From: Chromatiaceae bacterium
GTDB taxonomy: Bacteria > Pseudomonadota > Gammaproteobacteria > Chromatiales > Chromatiaceae
DNA: 37,047 bases
Direction of reading: 5' to 3'
Assembly: GCA_013426805.1 (NCBI GenBank)
Contig: JACDZG010000073.1
Location: 1 to 37,047 of the forward strand
Shown: piece after piece, positions 1 to 9,700 of the stretch
How positions within the stretch are numbered: position 1 is the first letter of the stretch
Layout: each line of letters opens with the position of its first letter
Position numbers and translations under genes: made by a program
The notes under the pieces: generated by a model
What the model was told of the DNA's origin: nothing
Databases searched by the model: none
What the model saw: the letters and a program-made list of their open reading frames with translations, nothing else

Positions 1-74
1 GCCTTTATGTTGACTCATGCCCTTATCCTAGGGGCTAAGTCCGACAGGCTGCTAGCCACGATCCACTTCCCCCA

Positions 75-530
75 ATGCCCACCATCGACTTCTACACCCT
101 GGAACCCGCGAGCCCCGGCGACCGGTACCTGCTGACCTGCCACTTGGTGGAAGGCTTGTATCAGGACGGCGCACGGGTCCTGATCCACTGCCCGGAGACC
201 GAGCGCGCCCAGCACCTGGATCGGCTGCTTTGGACCTACCGCCAGGACAGCTTTATCCCACATGGGCTGGTCGGCCAGGTCGACCCCGCGCTGACGCCGA
301 TTCTGATCGGTGCCGACCTGAGCCGCGAGACCGCGGCCGCGGTCTTGATCAACCTTGCCGCCGAGGTGCCCGCCGAGTTCACGCGCTTCGCGCGCGTGTG
401 CGAGCCGGTCGATCAGGATCCGGCGGTGCGCGCGGCCGCGCGGTTGCGCTTTCGCGATTACCGCGATCGGGGATTCCCCCCGCAGCATTACCCGATGCGT
501 CTGCCGCGCGACGCGGCGGATCCCTGGTAA
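75..530 (+). CDS. holC: DNA polymerase III subunit chi (HolC)
   Basis: The 151-residue product matches HolC, the chi subunit of the DNA polymerase III clamp-loader complex. Chi pairs with psi and binds the C-terminal tail of single-stranded DNA-binding protein, linking the replicase to SSB-coated lagging-strand template. Visible family features are the N-terminal beta strand with IDFYTL, the RVLIHCP strand near residue 35, the LDRLLWTYRQDSFIPHGL block near residues 50-67 and the C-terminal FRDYRDRGF segment. The length is normal for the family. No strong ribosome site precedes the ATG. In many gammaproteobacteria holC lies between pepA and valS; here the next gene is a DsrC-family gene, and what lies upstream is outside the window. 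Confidence 0.93.
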   Translation: MPTIDFYTLEPASPGDRYLLTCHLVEGLYQDGARVLIHCPETERAQHLDRLLWTYRQDSFIPHGLVGQVDPALTPILIGADLSRETAAAVLINLAAEVPAEFTRFARVCEPVDQDPAVRAAARLRFRDYRDRGFPPQHYPMRLPRDAADPW

Positions 531-576
531 AAGGCGCGGTCAGCCGTCCGCTCCCGCGCTCCCGAGCGGCCGGGTC

Positions 577-604
577 TTGACCTGGCGATTTTCTCGGCTA
601 TAGT
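577..604 (+). promoter_or_regulatory. Probable sigma70 promoter for the DsrC-family gene
   Basis: A -35 box TTGACC (577-582) and a -10 box TATAGT (599-604) are separated by 16 bp, each differing from consensus at one position. Transcription would begin near 611 and leave an A+T-rich leader of about 73 bases before the ATG at 684, which carries a good ribosome site (GGAGAG, 675-680). The promoter lies after the holC stop, so the DsrC-family gene can be expressed independently of holC. Inferred from sequence only. Confidence 0.55.
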
Positions 605-683
605 CGTACTCGTGACCTGAAGCGCTGGGCACATTGAAAACACTAATTAGAATACAAGAATATACCTTAGGAGTGGAGAGACC

Positions 684-1028
684 ATGAGACAAACGAATCT
701 GCATGAGTCCGTATCCGGCCGGGCGCGTCCGTTGCCGACCGATGGTGACGGATTCTTGGTCGATGTGGAACTCTGGAACCCCGGCATGGCCCGCGTCATC
801 GCCAGAATGGACGACGTGGGGCCGCTGACCCCTGACCATTGGTCGGTGATCTACTACCTGCGCGAGCATCGCCTGACCTACGGCGCCATTCCCCCGGCCT
901 CCCAGGTCTGCCGCGTCCACGGCATGGAACGTGATGCCGTGCGCCAGCTGTTCGGCTCCTGCCGCCAGGCCTGGCGCATCGCCGGGCTACCCCATCCGGG
1001 AGAGGAGGCGCTCAGCTACATGAGCTGA
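684..1028 (+). CDS. DsrC/TusE-family protein lacking both conserved cysteines (RspA-like)
   Basis: This 114-residue protein belongs to the DsrC/TusE/RspA family. DsrC carries sulfur as a trisulfide for dissimilatory sulfite reductase, and TusE is a sulfur relay protein for tRNA 2-thiolation. Family features seen are the N-terminal DGDGFLVDVELWNPGMA block, LTPDHWSVIYYLRE and the C-terminal WRIAGLPHPG signature. The two functional cysteines are missing. The position just before the IAGLP strand, Cys in true DsrC, is Trp here, and the usual penultimate Cys is absent because the tail is replaced by GEEALSYMS. The Cys seven residues before the IAGLP motif is not at a conserved position. It therefore cannot do canonical sulfur transfer and resembles the cysteine-free RspA branch, thought to be regulatory. 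Ribosome site GGAGAG lies four bases before the ATG. Confidence 0.85.
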   Translation: MRQTNLHESVSGRARPLPTDGDGFLVDVELWNPGMARVIARMDDVGPLTPDHWSVIYYLREHRLTYGAIPPASQVCRVHGMERDAVRQLFGSCRQAWRIAGLPHPGEEALSYMS

Positions 1029-1084
1029 GGCGATTGCCTGGAATCAACATCCCGCATCCCCAGCATCCCCAGGCCCGCAAGATT

Positions 1085-1167
1085 GCGTAGGGCGGTGGGG
1101 GCGACTTCGGTTGGGTGATGCGGTTCGACTACTCACCGCATCCTACACGCTGTCGTTGCCCCACCGC
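1085..1167. repeat. Nested inverted repeat between convergent genes
   Basis: Several inverted repeats nest here: GCGGTGGGG (1092-1100) with CCCCACCGC (1159-1167), an interrupted pair GCGTAGG/CCTACACGC (1085-1091 and 1142-1150), and an inner pair GATGCGGT/ACCGCATC (1117-1124 and 1135-1142). The element sits between the stop codons of the convergent DsrC-family and cheB genes. It resembles the GTAGG/CCTAC-bounded REP or MITE-like elements common in proteobacterial intergenic regions. It could act as a bidirectional transcript end, but no T-run follows it. Confidence 0.5.
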
Positions 1168-1192
1168 ATCGGTAATTCTTCCCGGAAATCAT

Positions 1193-2242
1193 CTAATCCG
1201 CCAGCAGCCGCCGCGCGATCTGCTCAAGCGGCAGCACCCACTGCGCCGCCGCGAGCTTGACGGCCGCGCCGGGCATACCCCACACCAGACTGGTCGCCTC
1301 GTCCTGGGCGATGGTGCGGGCGCCGGCGCGGCGCAAGGAGAGCAGGCCTTGGGCACCATCGCGACCCATACCGGTCAGCAAGGCGGCGCTCACCACCTGG
1401 TCCGGCAGGCGCGCCACCGATTCGAACAGCACATCCACCGAGGGTTTGTGACGGTTGACCGCGGGTCCGTCGTCGAGCCGACAGCGCAGTTGTCCGCCGC
1501 CGGCCCGCAGATGCAGGTGGCGGTCGCCCGGGGCGATGTAGACACAACCCGACTCCAGCAGGTCGCCGTCGGCCGCCTCGCGGACCACCAGCGGCCCGAG
1601 TGCATTCAGACGCTGCGCGAAGAGCCGGGTGAACAGCGCCGGAAGATGTTGGCAGATCACCACGGGCGGGGCACCGACCGGCAGGGCACCGAGCACCGCA
1701 CGGATCGCCTCGGTGCCGCCAGCGGACGCCCCCAGGGCGATCAGGCGGCCCCCTGCATGATCCGGCAGGCTCCAGTCCGCGGTGCCGGCCGTCGCCTGCT
1801 GCGGTCCGGTCGCGACCAGTCGGCGGACCTGACTGTGCGCGGCAGCCCGCACCTTGGAGCGGATCTCAGCCGCGAATTCAGCCAGCCGGTTGACCAGGTC
1901 ATGGTCGGGTTTGGCGACGAAGTCGACGGCGCCCAAGGCCAGGGCATCAAGGGTGGTTTCGGCTCCGGCGCGTGTATGTGCTGAGATCATGACCACCGGC
2001 ATGGGCCGCAGCCGCATCAGGTTGCGCAAGAAGCTGATGCCGTCCATGCGCGGCATTTCCACATCCAAGGTCAAGACATCGGGGTTCAGCTCCTTGATCC
2101 GCTGCCGGGCGACATAGGGATCGGCCGCGGTCCCGACCACCCGGATGTCACCGTCGGCCGCGAGCAAGTCGGTCAACAACTCGCGCACCAGGGCGGAGTC
2201 GTCCACGATCAGGACCCGAATGGGTTCGCGGGAAGCGTCCAT
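1193..2242 (-). CDS. cheB: Chemotaxis protein-glutamate methylesterase/glutaminase CheB
   Basis: CheB removes methyl groups from chemoreceptor glutamates (and can deamidate glutamines), resetting receptors during adaptation. The 349-residue protein has an N-terminal response-regulator receiver domain with the phosphorylatable Asp60 in the VLTLDVEMPRMDG block and the acidic pair D14-D15. After a linker comes the C-terminal esterase domain with the catalytic Ser in GASAGG, the His in CQHLP and the Asp in TGMGRDG. All three catalytic residues are present. It is the last gene of the minus-strand che operon, 17 bases after cheD. A CheA kinase that would phosphorylate it is not encoded in the window. 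Confidence 0.97.
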   Translation of the reverse strand: MDASREPIRVLIVDDSALVRELLTDLLAADGDIRVVGTAADPYVARQRIKELNPDVLTLDVEMPRMDGISFLRNLMRLRPMPVVMISAHTRAGAETTLDALALGAVDFVAKPDHDLVNRLAEFAAEIRSKVRAAAHSQVRRLVATGPQQATAGTADWSLPDHAGGRLIALGASAGGTEAIRAVLGALPVGAPPVVICQHLPALFTRLFAQRLNALGPLVVREAADGDLLESGCVYIAPGDRHLHLRAGGGQLRCRLDDGPAVNRHKPSVDVLFESVARLPDQVVSAALLTGMGRDGAQGLLSLRRAGARTIAQDEATSLVWGMPGAAVKLAAAQWVLPLEQIARRLLAD

Positions 2243-2259
2243 GACGACCTCTGTCAGGG

Positions 2260-2862
2260 TTAAAAGAACTCGATCTCACCGCCGATCGGCCGGCTTGCCA
2301 ATTCACGAACATAGTGTCGTTCGCGCGCAATCACGTCACCTTCCCCGCCGCGCCGCAGCTTGCGCACCCGTACCCGCCCCTGCGCAGGGAAGAAGATGAC
2401 CTTGCGCGGATGGTCCCCGCCCAGATCGTCCGCCACCAGCGGCAGGCCCTCCAACGCGAGGTAAGCACGCACAAAGGCACTGTTGCGCGCCCCCACTTCG
2501 CTGGGGATGGTCAAGACCCGGGCGCCGCCGAACACTTTGGCCTCCAGATTGGCGCGCCGGCCGCCGAGCCGCAGAATCTCGTTGATCAGCAGTTCCATGG
2601 CGTGATTCCCATAGCGGGCGGCAGCACCCGTCGCGTCCTCGTGCGGACCCGGCCGCACCGGCAGCATGAAATGGTTCATCCCGCCAATCCCGGTCTCCCG
2701 GTCGCGGATGCAGGCGGCCACGCAGGAGCCCAGCACCGTTACCACCGCCTCGGTGCCGGTCACGTAGAACTGCCCAGGCAACACCTTGGCCGCGATACCG
2801 TCACAATCCGGGTCGAGATAGCGCCGCACCGCACCGCAATGCACTGGCTCAGGGTCGGTCAT
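2260..2862 (-). CDS. cheD: Chemoreceptor glutamine deamidase CheD
   Basis: CheD converts selected receptor glutamines to glutamates and in many species helps tune the kinase. This 200-residue protein shows the catalytic Cys in the LGSCVAACIRD motif and the catalytic His in GGMNHFMLP, followed by the Thr/Ser-rich fold typical of the family. An early segment reading KVLPGQFYVTGTEAVVTVLG matches the usual start of the conserved domain. It lies 27 bases after cheR and 17 before cheB, within one operon. The ATG at 2862 gives a normal family length. Confidence 0.95.
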   Translation of the reverse strand: MTDPEPVHCGAVRRYLDPDCDGIAAKVLPGQFYVTGTEAVVTVLGSCVAACIRDRETGIGGMNHFMLPVRPGPHEDATGAAARYGNHAMELLINEILRLGGRRANLEAKVFGGARVLTIPSEVGARNSAFVRAYLALEGLPLVADDLGGDHPRKVIFFPAQGRVRVRKLRRGGEGDVIARERHYVRELASRPIGGEIEFF

Positions 2863-2889
2863 GTTGCGCGTTCCCGGCAGACGCCGACC

Positions 2890-3738
2890 TCATCCGCGCC
2901 CGGCGCGGTCGTCGGCCAGTGCATAGACGGTACGCGCGACCGGTCGGAACCGCGGCGCCAGCCCGATCAATGATTCCGCGTGGCCCAGGAACAAGTGCCC
3001 ATGATCGGCGAGTCGATCGGCGAGCCGATCAACCAGCACCTGCTTGGTCGGCGCATCGAAATAGATCATGACGTTGCGGCAAAAGATGGCATCGTAATCG
3101 CGGCGCAGCGGCCAGTCGCCGATCAGATTGAGCCGTCTGAAATCGACCAGCGCACGCACCTCCGGGCGCATGCGGATGCGCCCTTCCTGAGCGCCCCGCC
3201 CCCGCAACACCCACCGCCGCCAGGGCAACCCGGTCAGACAACCCATCTGCTCGATGGTGTAGACCGCCGCTTGCGCTTGCTCCAGGGCGTGGGTATCCAG
3301 GTCGGTGGCGAGGATGCGCAGGTCCCGGCGCTGCACCTCGGGCAGCCGTTCCAGCAGGACCATGGCGATGGAATAGGGTTCTTCACCGGTGGCGCAGCCG
3401 GCTGACCAGATGCGGATCGGGACCCCCGGCCGGGCGGCCCAACGCGGCACCAGATAGTCCGCCAGGTAGTCGAAATGGTGCGCTTCGCGGAAGAACCCGG
3501 TGAGGTTGGTGGTGATGGCATTGATGAGTTCGATCAGCTCGCTGCCGTCATCCTCACGCAGTCGTGCCACATACGCCTTGAAGTCCGTCAGGCCCAGGAG
3601 GCGCAGGCGCCGGGCCAGGCGCGCATAGAACATCTCGAATTTGCCATCGGTGACGACGATCCCGGTGTGGTCGACCACCAACCGGCGCAGCGCCAGGAAG
3701 TCCGCACGCGTGAACGCGAACTCACGCTTAGCCGGCAT
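2890..3738 (-). CDS. cheR: Chemotaxis protein methyltransferase CheR
   Basis: CheR uses S-adenosylmethionine to methylate glutamates in the receptor signalling helices. The 282-residue product has the N-terminal helical domain, including NLTGFFREAHHFDYL, and the SAM-binding Rossmann motif IWSAGCATGEEPYSIA, followed by IFCRNVMIYFD and the C-terminal HLFLGHAESL segment. The start codon overlaps the end of the STAS gene (GATGCCGGCTAA), so translation is likely coupled. The receptor encoded upstream ends in a pentapeptide that could tether this enzyme. Confidence 0.97.
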   Translation of the reverse strand: MPAKREFAFTRADFLALRRLVVDHTGIVVTDGKFEMFYARLARRLRLLGLTDFKAYVARLREDDGSELIELINAITTNLTGFFREAHHFDYLADYLVPRWAARPGVPIRIWSAGCATGEEPYSIAMVLLERLPEVQRRDLRILATDLDTHALEQAQAAVYTIEQMGCLTGLPWRRWVLRGRGAQEGRIRMRPEVRALVDFRRLNLIGDWPLRRDYDAIFCRNVMIYFDAPTKQVLVDRLADRLADHGHLFLGHAESLIGLAPRFRPVARTVYALADDRAGRG

Positions 3739-4024
3739 CGGGCCGGACGTCCGCGGTGAGACCCAGCGCGGCGGTCAGGCCGAGCAGGGCCGCGCTGCTC
3801 AACAGCGCCGGACTGGCACCGGTCCACTGAACCGCTATCCCGCGGGCGGCGGCATCCCGACACAACACCGCGAGCAGTTGCAGTCCGGCGGTGTCGATCG
3901 CCGCGACCGCGGCGCCGTCCAGTCGCAGGCCGCGATGGCTGCCGAGCAGCCCCAGGAGTTGCTGCCGCACGGGTTCCAGATCACCGATCGTGAGCGCTGT
4001 CGGCAGCACCAGTGCGGCGTCCAT
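3728..4024 (-). CDS. STAS-domain protein in the chemotaxis operon
   Basis: A 98-residue single STAS domain, related to SpoIIAA-type anti-sigma factor antagonists and MlaB. The segment IDTAGLQLLAVL matches the family's phosphorylation loop, with Thr where many members have Ser, so reversible phosphorylation is possible. I chose the ATG at 4024 because it overlaps the receptor stop codon as TGATG; a GTG at 4039 would lie inside the receptor gene. STAS proteins occur in several Che-type clusters, usually near cheY and cheA. Here it sits between receptor and cheR. Its partner cannot be deduced from the sequence. Confidence 0.82.
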   Translation of the reverse strand: MDAALVLPTALTIGDLEPVRQQLLGLLGSHRGLRLDGAAVAAIDTAGLQLLAVLCRDAAARGIAVQWTGASPALLSSAALLGLTAALGLTADVRPDAG

Positions 4025-6105
4025 CAGAACTCGGTCCACTCGTCATCACGGTGATCAAAGACCCGGCCCGCGCGCGACGCCTCAGGCCGCGCCCGGCCAC
4101 GGGTTGACCGGTCCCCGGCGCGTCCGCCGCCATGACCCAGAGCGTAGGTCGGCGATCTGGGGGGCGGTAATGCATCCGGCGCGGACTGGGGTGCAGCGCC
4201 GGGCTCCCCATCACCCGTCCGGAAGAAGGCGACGGCCCGCTGCAGTTCACGCGCCTGATCGTCCAGCGCGGCGGCGGCAGCGGCCGCTTCCTCCACCAGT
4301 GCCGCATTTTGCTGGGTGACCTCGTCCATCTGCAAGACCGCCTTGTTCACCTGCTCGATGCCGATCGATTGCTCACGACTGGCCGCACTGATCTCCGCCA
4401 CGACGTCGCTGACCTCTTGTACCGCGGTAACGATCTCGCGCAGGGACGTACCGGATTCCTTCACCAGACGGCTGCCCTCCTCGATCCGGCTCACGCTGGC
4501 GGAGATCAGATTCTTGATCTCTTTGGCCGCATCGGCACTGCGGTGCGCCAGTTGACGCACCTCACCGGAGACCACGGCGAACCCCCGCCCGTGCTCTCCG
4601 GCACGCGCCGCCTCCACCGCCGCGTTCAGGGCCAGGATGTTGGTCTGGAACGCGATGCCGTCGATGACGCCGATGATGTCCGCGATCTGCCGGCTGCTCG
4701 CGTTGATCTGCGTCATCGCCTCGACCGTCTGCGCCACCACTTCGCCTCCGTGCTGCGCACGCGCCTTCGCGACCAGCGCCAATTGGTTAGCCCGCTCGGC
4801 ATGGTCGGCGTTCTGCCGCACGGTTCCGGTCAGTTCCTCCATGCTGGAGGCGGTTTCCTCCAGAGACGCTGCCTGCTCCTCGGTGCGGCTGCTCAAATCC
4901 ATGTTTCCCTTGGCGATCTCACCGGCGGCACCGGCCACTTGATCGGTGGCCGCGCGCACGTCGCCGACCACGCCGCGCAAGCGTTCCACCATCTGATCCA
5001 TCGCCTGCATCAATTGGCCGAGTTCGTCCGCGGAGCGGCGGTGCAGGTGCTGATCCAGGTTGCCCTGGGCGATGCCCTCGGCGAGCGTCAAGGCCTCGTC
5101 GACGGGCCGCGTGATACCGCGCGCGGTCAAACCGGCGCCCAGCGCGATGCCCAGCATGGCCAAGGCCGCGACCGCGAGATAGACCAGGGTGAGCCGATCG
5201 ACGGCCGCGAATGACTCGCTCTTATCCTTGTCGACGATCAACCCCCAGGTCAGACCGGGGACGATCTCCACTGGTCCAAAGGCGGCGAGCACGGGTTCGC
5301 CGCGATAGTCCAGGGTCAGCAGGGTCGCGGTCTGACCGGCCAGCGCCGCCCGACTGGCCTGGGTATCCACACCGTTACGTTCCACGGTGCCGGCCAACGA
5401 CGCCGCGACCGAGCGCTCCTCGCGGTCCAGCCGGACACCGGAGCGCAGCCGTTTATCCGGGCCGACCAGGTAGGCCTCACCAGTGTCACCCATTCCCGCG
5501 CGTTCCTGCATGATCGCGTCGATCGCAGCGGACGCCAATTGCAGGACCAGCACGCCCGCAAACCCGTTGCCGCCCGCGAAGGTCTCGCCCAGAAAGGCGG
5601 CCGGGGCATTGTTGGCGGGGGCAAAGGGCGCGAAGTCGACGAAGATCACACCGGTCTGGGTGTTGTCGGTACGCCCGTCACGCTCGCCCACCTGCCGGAA
5701 TACCCGGCCGAGACCCGTTTGCGCGTAGGCCGCCGCGGTCACATCGGCCCCGCGCAGCGCCGCGGCCCCGACGCTTTGCAGCACCCGCCCGTCGCGATCG
5801 ATCAGGTAAAGGGCGGCGAAGCCGCGCCGGGCGACGAAGCGCTGCAAAAAGTCTTCAGGGGGTGGCGCGGACAGTTGGGACAGCGTGTCAGCCAGAATCT
5901 GCGTACTGGCGACGCGGCCCTGAATGAACTGCACCACGGCCGTCTGTTTATTGACGCGCGCGCTCTTGAGGGCGTCGAACACCCCGTTGGTCATGGCCTC
6001 GCTGGCGATCCGGAAGGTCAAGACACCACCGATGGCCAGCGGCACGAGCCCGATGAGCCAGAACGCGATCAACAGCCGGTTGCGAAGCTTCAGATTCTTG
6101 AACAT
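4024..6105 (-). CDS. Methyl-accepting chemotaxis protein with C-terminal CheR/CheB tether
   Basis: A 693-residue transmembrane chemoreceptor. An N-terminal membrane helix (about residues 13-33) precedes a periplasmic domain of about 250 residues that looks Cache-like (segments [15 protein letters not shown] and [15 protein letters not shown]). A second membrane helix (about residues 300-325), a HAMP linker ([19 protein letters not shown]) and the cytoplasmic methylation and signalling domain follow; the hairpin tip reads [20 protein letters not shown]. The last residues are DDEWTEF, fitting the aromatic-x-x-aromatic tether used by CheR and CheB on long E. coli receptors. GAGGGG just before the ATG is a good ribosome site. 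The ligand is unknown. Confidence 0.96.
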   Translation of the reverse strand: MFKNLKLRNRLLIAFWLIGLVPLAIGGVLTFRIASEAMTNGVFDALKSARVNKQTAVVQFIQGRVASTQILADTLSQLSAPPPEDFLQRFVARRGFAALYLIDRDGRVLQSVGAAALRGADVTAAAYAQTGLGRVFRQVGERDGRTDNTQTGVIFVDFAPFAPANNAPAAFLGETFAGGNGFAGVLVLQLASAAIDAIMQERAGMGDTGEAYLVGPDKRLRSGVRLDREERSVAASLAGTVERNGVDTQASRAALAGQTATLLTLDYRGEPVLAAFGPVEIVPGLTWGLIVDKDKSESFAAVDRLTLVYLAVAALAMLGIALGAGLTARGITRPVDEALTLAEGIAQGNLDQHLHRRSADELGQLMQAMDQMVERLRGVVGDVRAATDQVAGAAGEIAKGNMDLSSRTEEQAASLEETASSMEELTGTVRQNADHAERANQLALVAKARAQHGGEVVAQTVEAMTQINASSRQIADIIGVIDGIAFQTNILALNAAVEAARAGEHGRGFAVVSGEVRQLAHRSADAAKEIKNLISASVSRIEEGSRLVKESGTSLREIVTAVQEVSDVVAEISAASREQSIGIEQVNKAVLQMDEVTQQNAALVEEAAAAAAALDDQARELQRAVAFFRTGDGEPGAAPQSAPDALPPPRSPTYALGHGGGRAGDRSTRGRARPEASRAGRVFDHRDDEWTEF

Positions 6106-6175
6106 GTCTGCCCCTCGGTGGGCGTGGCGGTGTGAAAAGAGCGGTTGGCGATCCGCCGTCGGCCGTGTTGATCGG

Positions 6176-6682
6176 TCACGTGGGCCCGGCCATGCCTTCT
6201 CCCAGCGCCAGCTCCAGCAATCGATCGCTGTCCAGCAGCACGATCATCCGGCCGGGGACCTCCGCCAGCCCGACCACGAAGGAGCGCTCGATCGGGCCGC
6301 CCAAATCCGGCGGCGGCCGGATCAGGGCCTCATTCAGGCTGTGCTCATCACAGACCGCATCGACCACCATCCCCACCACCTTCGTCTGATCACCCTGACC
6401 CAGGTTCACCACGATGACGACGGTGCGCGGACCATAGGGTTGGGCCGGCAGCCCGAGCCGCTCACGCAAATCGATGATGGGCACGACACTGCCGCGCAGA
6501 TTGATGACTCCCTTGACGAAGGCCGGCGTGTTGGGCAGCGGAGTCGCCGGCTCCCATACGCGGATCTCCCGCACCTTCAGGATATCGAGCCCGTACTCGG
6601 CATCGGCGAGTTGAAAGGTCAGAAACTGGCGGATCGCCCCTCCGGTGATGGCGGGGGCCTGCGCCTGGTCGGCACGCTGCAT
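6176..6682 (-). CDS. cheW: Chemotaxis coupling protein CheW
   Basis: CheW is the adaptor joining receptor tips to the CheA kinase. The 168-residue protein shows the family core: [20 protein letters not shown], the conserved [13 protein letters not shown] motif near the middle, and [12 protein letters not shown]. It is the first che gene on the minus strand, 70 bases upstream of the receptor, and follows the alpha-2-macroglobulin stop codon after only 33 bases, so read-through transcription is plausible. No CheA is encoded nearby. A weak ribosome site (GGTAAAG) precedes the ATG. Confidence 0.95.
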   Translation of the reverse strand: MQRADQAQAPAITGGAIRQFLTFQLADAEYGLDILKVREIRVWEPATPLPNTPAFVKGVINLRGSVVPIIDLRERLGLPAQPYGPRTVVIVVNLGQGDQTKVVGMVVDAVCDEHSLNEALIRPPPDLGGPIERSFVVGLAEVPGRMIVLLDSDRLLELALGEGMAGPT

Positions 6683-6715
6683 GGCTTTACCAATCGATGA
6701 AGGCTGTTAGGAGTG

Positions 6716-9700
6716 TCAGAGACCCGCCCCGGTAACCACCGCGTTCCCGGCCCCGGTCCAGGCCCGCCGCGCCGGGTCGTACATGTCCTCCACCGCGGCG
6801 GGCGGATGCGCGTAGGACCCCGGGGTGACGGCCCGCACCAGATAGCCCAGTTGGAACTCGGTCGGGTCGTCGGCGTCGCGGTCCACGGCGGCGATGAAGC
6901 GGTCCGAGCGGAATTCCTGGTGGGCCGGGGTGTCGAGCAGGTTCAGCCCAGGCACGGCGCCGATGTCCCCGGACTTGAGCAGGTGGGGATTGTCGATCTC
7001 CAGACCGGCGGGCAATGGATCATCGACGATCAAGCGTGCCGCCTGTTGGCGGTTCGCGCGCACCGTGATGACGGCCAACAGTCGCTGGCCCTGGGGCAGG
7101 CTGGTCAACTCGGTGCGTCGACCGTCCAGATCATAGTAGGCGCGCTCGATGACATAGCCGTCCCCGCCCGCGGGCGGCGCGATTCGGGGGACGCCCAGGG
7201 TGCCGACCATGGCATCCACCGGCTGAGTTCCCAGGTTCGCGATGACCACGGGGGCGACGCCGAGTCGCGCGTCGTCGAAGCGGCCGAACCAGGCTCCCTT
7301 GACCGGCGTGCCGTCGACCGCGAGCGCGAGCCCCGCGCCGCCGTTGTTCAGGGCCTGGGCGGCGAGCAGCAGCCAGGCGTTGTCCTGGGTGCTGCGCCAG
7401 GGCTGGCGGGCCGCCAAGTCCTGGACCTGACCGGCCAGGGCGCGCAGGTCGAGGGCGGTACTGCCGGACTCGGCGGCCAGGGCCAGCACGGCGGCGGCAT
7501 CACGCAGGGGTGAACCATAATCGGCACGCCAACCGGTGACCGCCGCTGATCCGTTCAGGGCCGCGGCGGCGGCACGCAGGGCCTGGTCGGCGCGCGTCCG
7601 GTCACCATAGAGCGCCAGCGCGGCGCCGATCTGGGCTTGCGCCAGCGGTGACCCCAGCTCGCCGAGCCGCTCATCGGCCAGGTAGCGCAGGTCGCCGATG
7701 GAAGCGCGGCCGTTGCGGGCCAGCACATAGGCGGCATACGCATCGGCCGGCCCCGGATTGGTGTAGGCGCCGCGATTCTTGAGGTTATCCAGAGCCGCGT
7801 CCAGGGCCGCCTGAGGGACCGCGAAGCCGCGCTCGCGGGCACGGATCAGGAAGTCGGTGGCGAACGCGGACAGCCAGAGGTCTTCACCACCCGGACTCCA
7901 GGCTCCGAAACTGCCGTCAGCCGAGGAATTCGCCAGGATGCGGGTGATGGCGTCGCCGATTCGCGGGCCGACCGCGGCATCGCCGCGCAAGCCCGCGGCC
8001 AGCGCGACCTCGTCCAGATAGAGCAGCGGCAGCGCGCGGCTGGTCAGTTGCTCGGTGCAGCCGTGGGGATAGCGGTCGAGGGCGCGCAGGATGCCGGCAA
8101 TGTCGAGCCGCCCGGCGCGGCTGACCGAGACCAGAACCTCCCCGGTACCCGGCACCAGACCGTTCAGCAAATCCGCGGTCAGGTGCAGGCCGCCGCCGCC
8201 GGGAGCCAGTTCCTGCCGGGTCGTGTTGAACTGGGCCGGCGCATTGTCACGGACCCCGAGGGTCAGACGCTTGGTCAGGGCCACACCGGTCGGCGTGGTG
8301 ACGCGCACCACCAGCGTCTCGTCGCCGACGGCGAGCGCCGCCAGCGGGAAGCTGAGATCCTGACGAACGCCGGGGTCCAGATTGATGCGGTGACTGACCT
8401 GCGAGGCGGTCTTGAGCAGACCGCGTTCGGCGGTGATCTCGACCTCGGCGCTGGTGGCGGCCGTGGGCGCCGCGCCGGGCTGGGGAGCGGTGTGCGCCTC
8501 CACCAGGGTGAGTCCGAGCAGGAGGCGCGAGCGGTCTCCGGGAGCAAGGAAGCGCGGCAGGCTGGCGCTCACCACCACCGGGTCGCGCACCAGGGCATCC
8601 GCCACCCCGTGGCCGACCCCCGCGGCGGTCCAGGCCATGGCCATCAGCCGCACGGTACCGTTGAAATCCGGGATCGGGACCTGGACCAGGGCCTGACCCT
8701 GCGCATCCAGCCGCACGACACCCGAGAAATACGCCATCAATTCCTCGCTGGGCGGCGGTGCCAGCATGCGCATCCCGCCGCCGTCACCGCCGGAGCGCAC
8801 CACGCCGGGGGCGCCCTGCATGCGGTCGATCAACTGACCATAGAGATCGCGGAATTCCAGGCCCAGGCGGCGCTGACCGAAGTACCAGGTGTCCGGTTCC
8901 GGCGGCTGATAGCCGGTGACGTTGAGGATGCCCTGATCCACCGCGGCCAGGGTGACATAGGCCTCGGTACCGGGTTCGAGATTGGGGATCGCGACGCGCA
9001 CCGGCAGGCTGCCGCGGGGGCGGATGCCGGGGTCGACACCCAGGTCGACCGTCAGGCGGCGCTCTTGCGGATCGACGCCGGCCCAGGCCAGCCCGATGGC
9101 GCGACCCGGCATCCGCCGGGCGGTCAGGTCCATCGGCCGATAGACGGCCGCGGTGACATAGGCACCGGGACCCCAGTCGGCGGTGACCGGCAGCTCCAGG
9201 GTCGCGCCCGCGGCCGGCACGGCAACCGCCTGCATGGCGATCAGGCGGTCATCCACCACCATCACCAGCGCGAGGCTCGGCTCGGCCGTCTTGCCGCGCG
9301 GTTCGAGATGCACCCGCGCCCGCTCGCCCACCCGATAGCTTGGTTTGTCCAGGGACAGCTTGATCTGATCCGGCGTATCGGCCGCACGCGGCGCCACGTA
9401 CCAGCCGGCCTCGAAGCCCAGGCTGGCGGGCAGCAGGCCCGCGGCGTCGATGCGCAACCGGTAGGCGCCCCAGGCCACCGGGGCCTCGATCCGCCCGGGG
9501 GTGTCCGCATCCAGGGTCAGGGTGCCGCCGGCTACCCGCTTGGTCCGCTCGACCGGTTCGTAGTCGAAGCTGCCGTCCGCGCCGCGATACCACTGGAAGT
9601 CCGATTCGATCCGCTCCAGGGTCCAGGCCAGTCCACCGACAGCGCGGCGCGTCCCGTCACTCGCCAGGGCGATGACCTCGAATCCGGCGGTACCGCCCTC

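Noticed and set aside
1115-1984. Long plus-strand open frame opposite cheB
   Set aside because: It is the complement of a clear CheB with all catalytic residues; its translation is Arg/Gln-rich without family features, as expected of a shadow frame in G+C-rich DNA.
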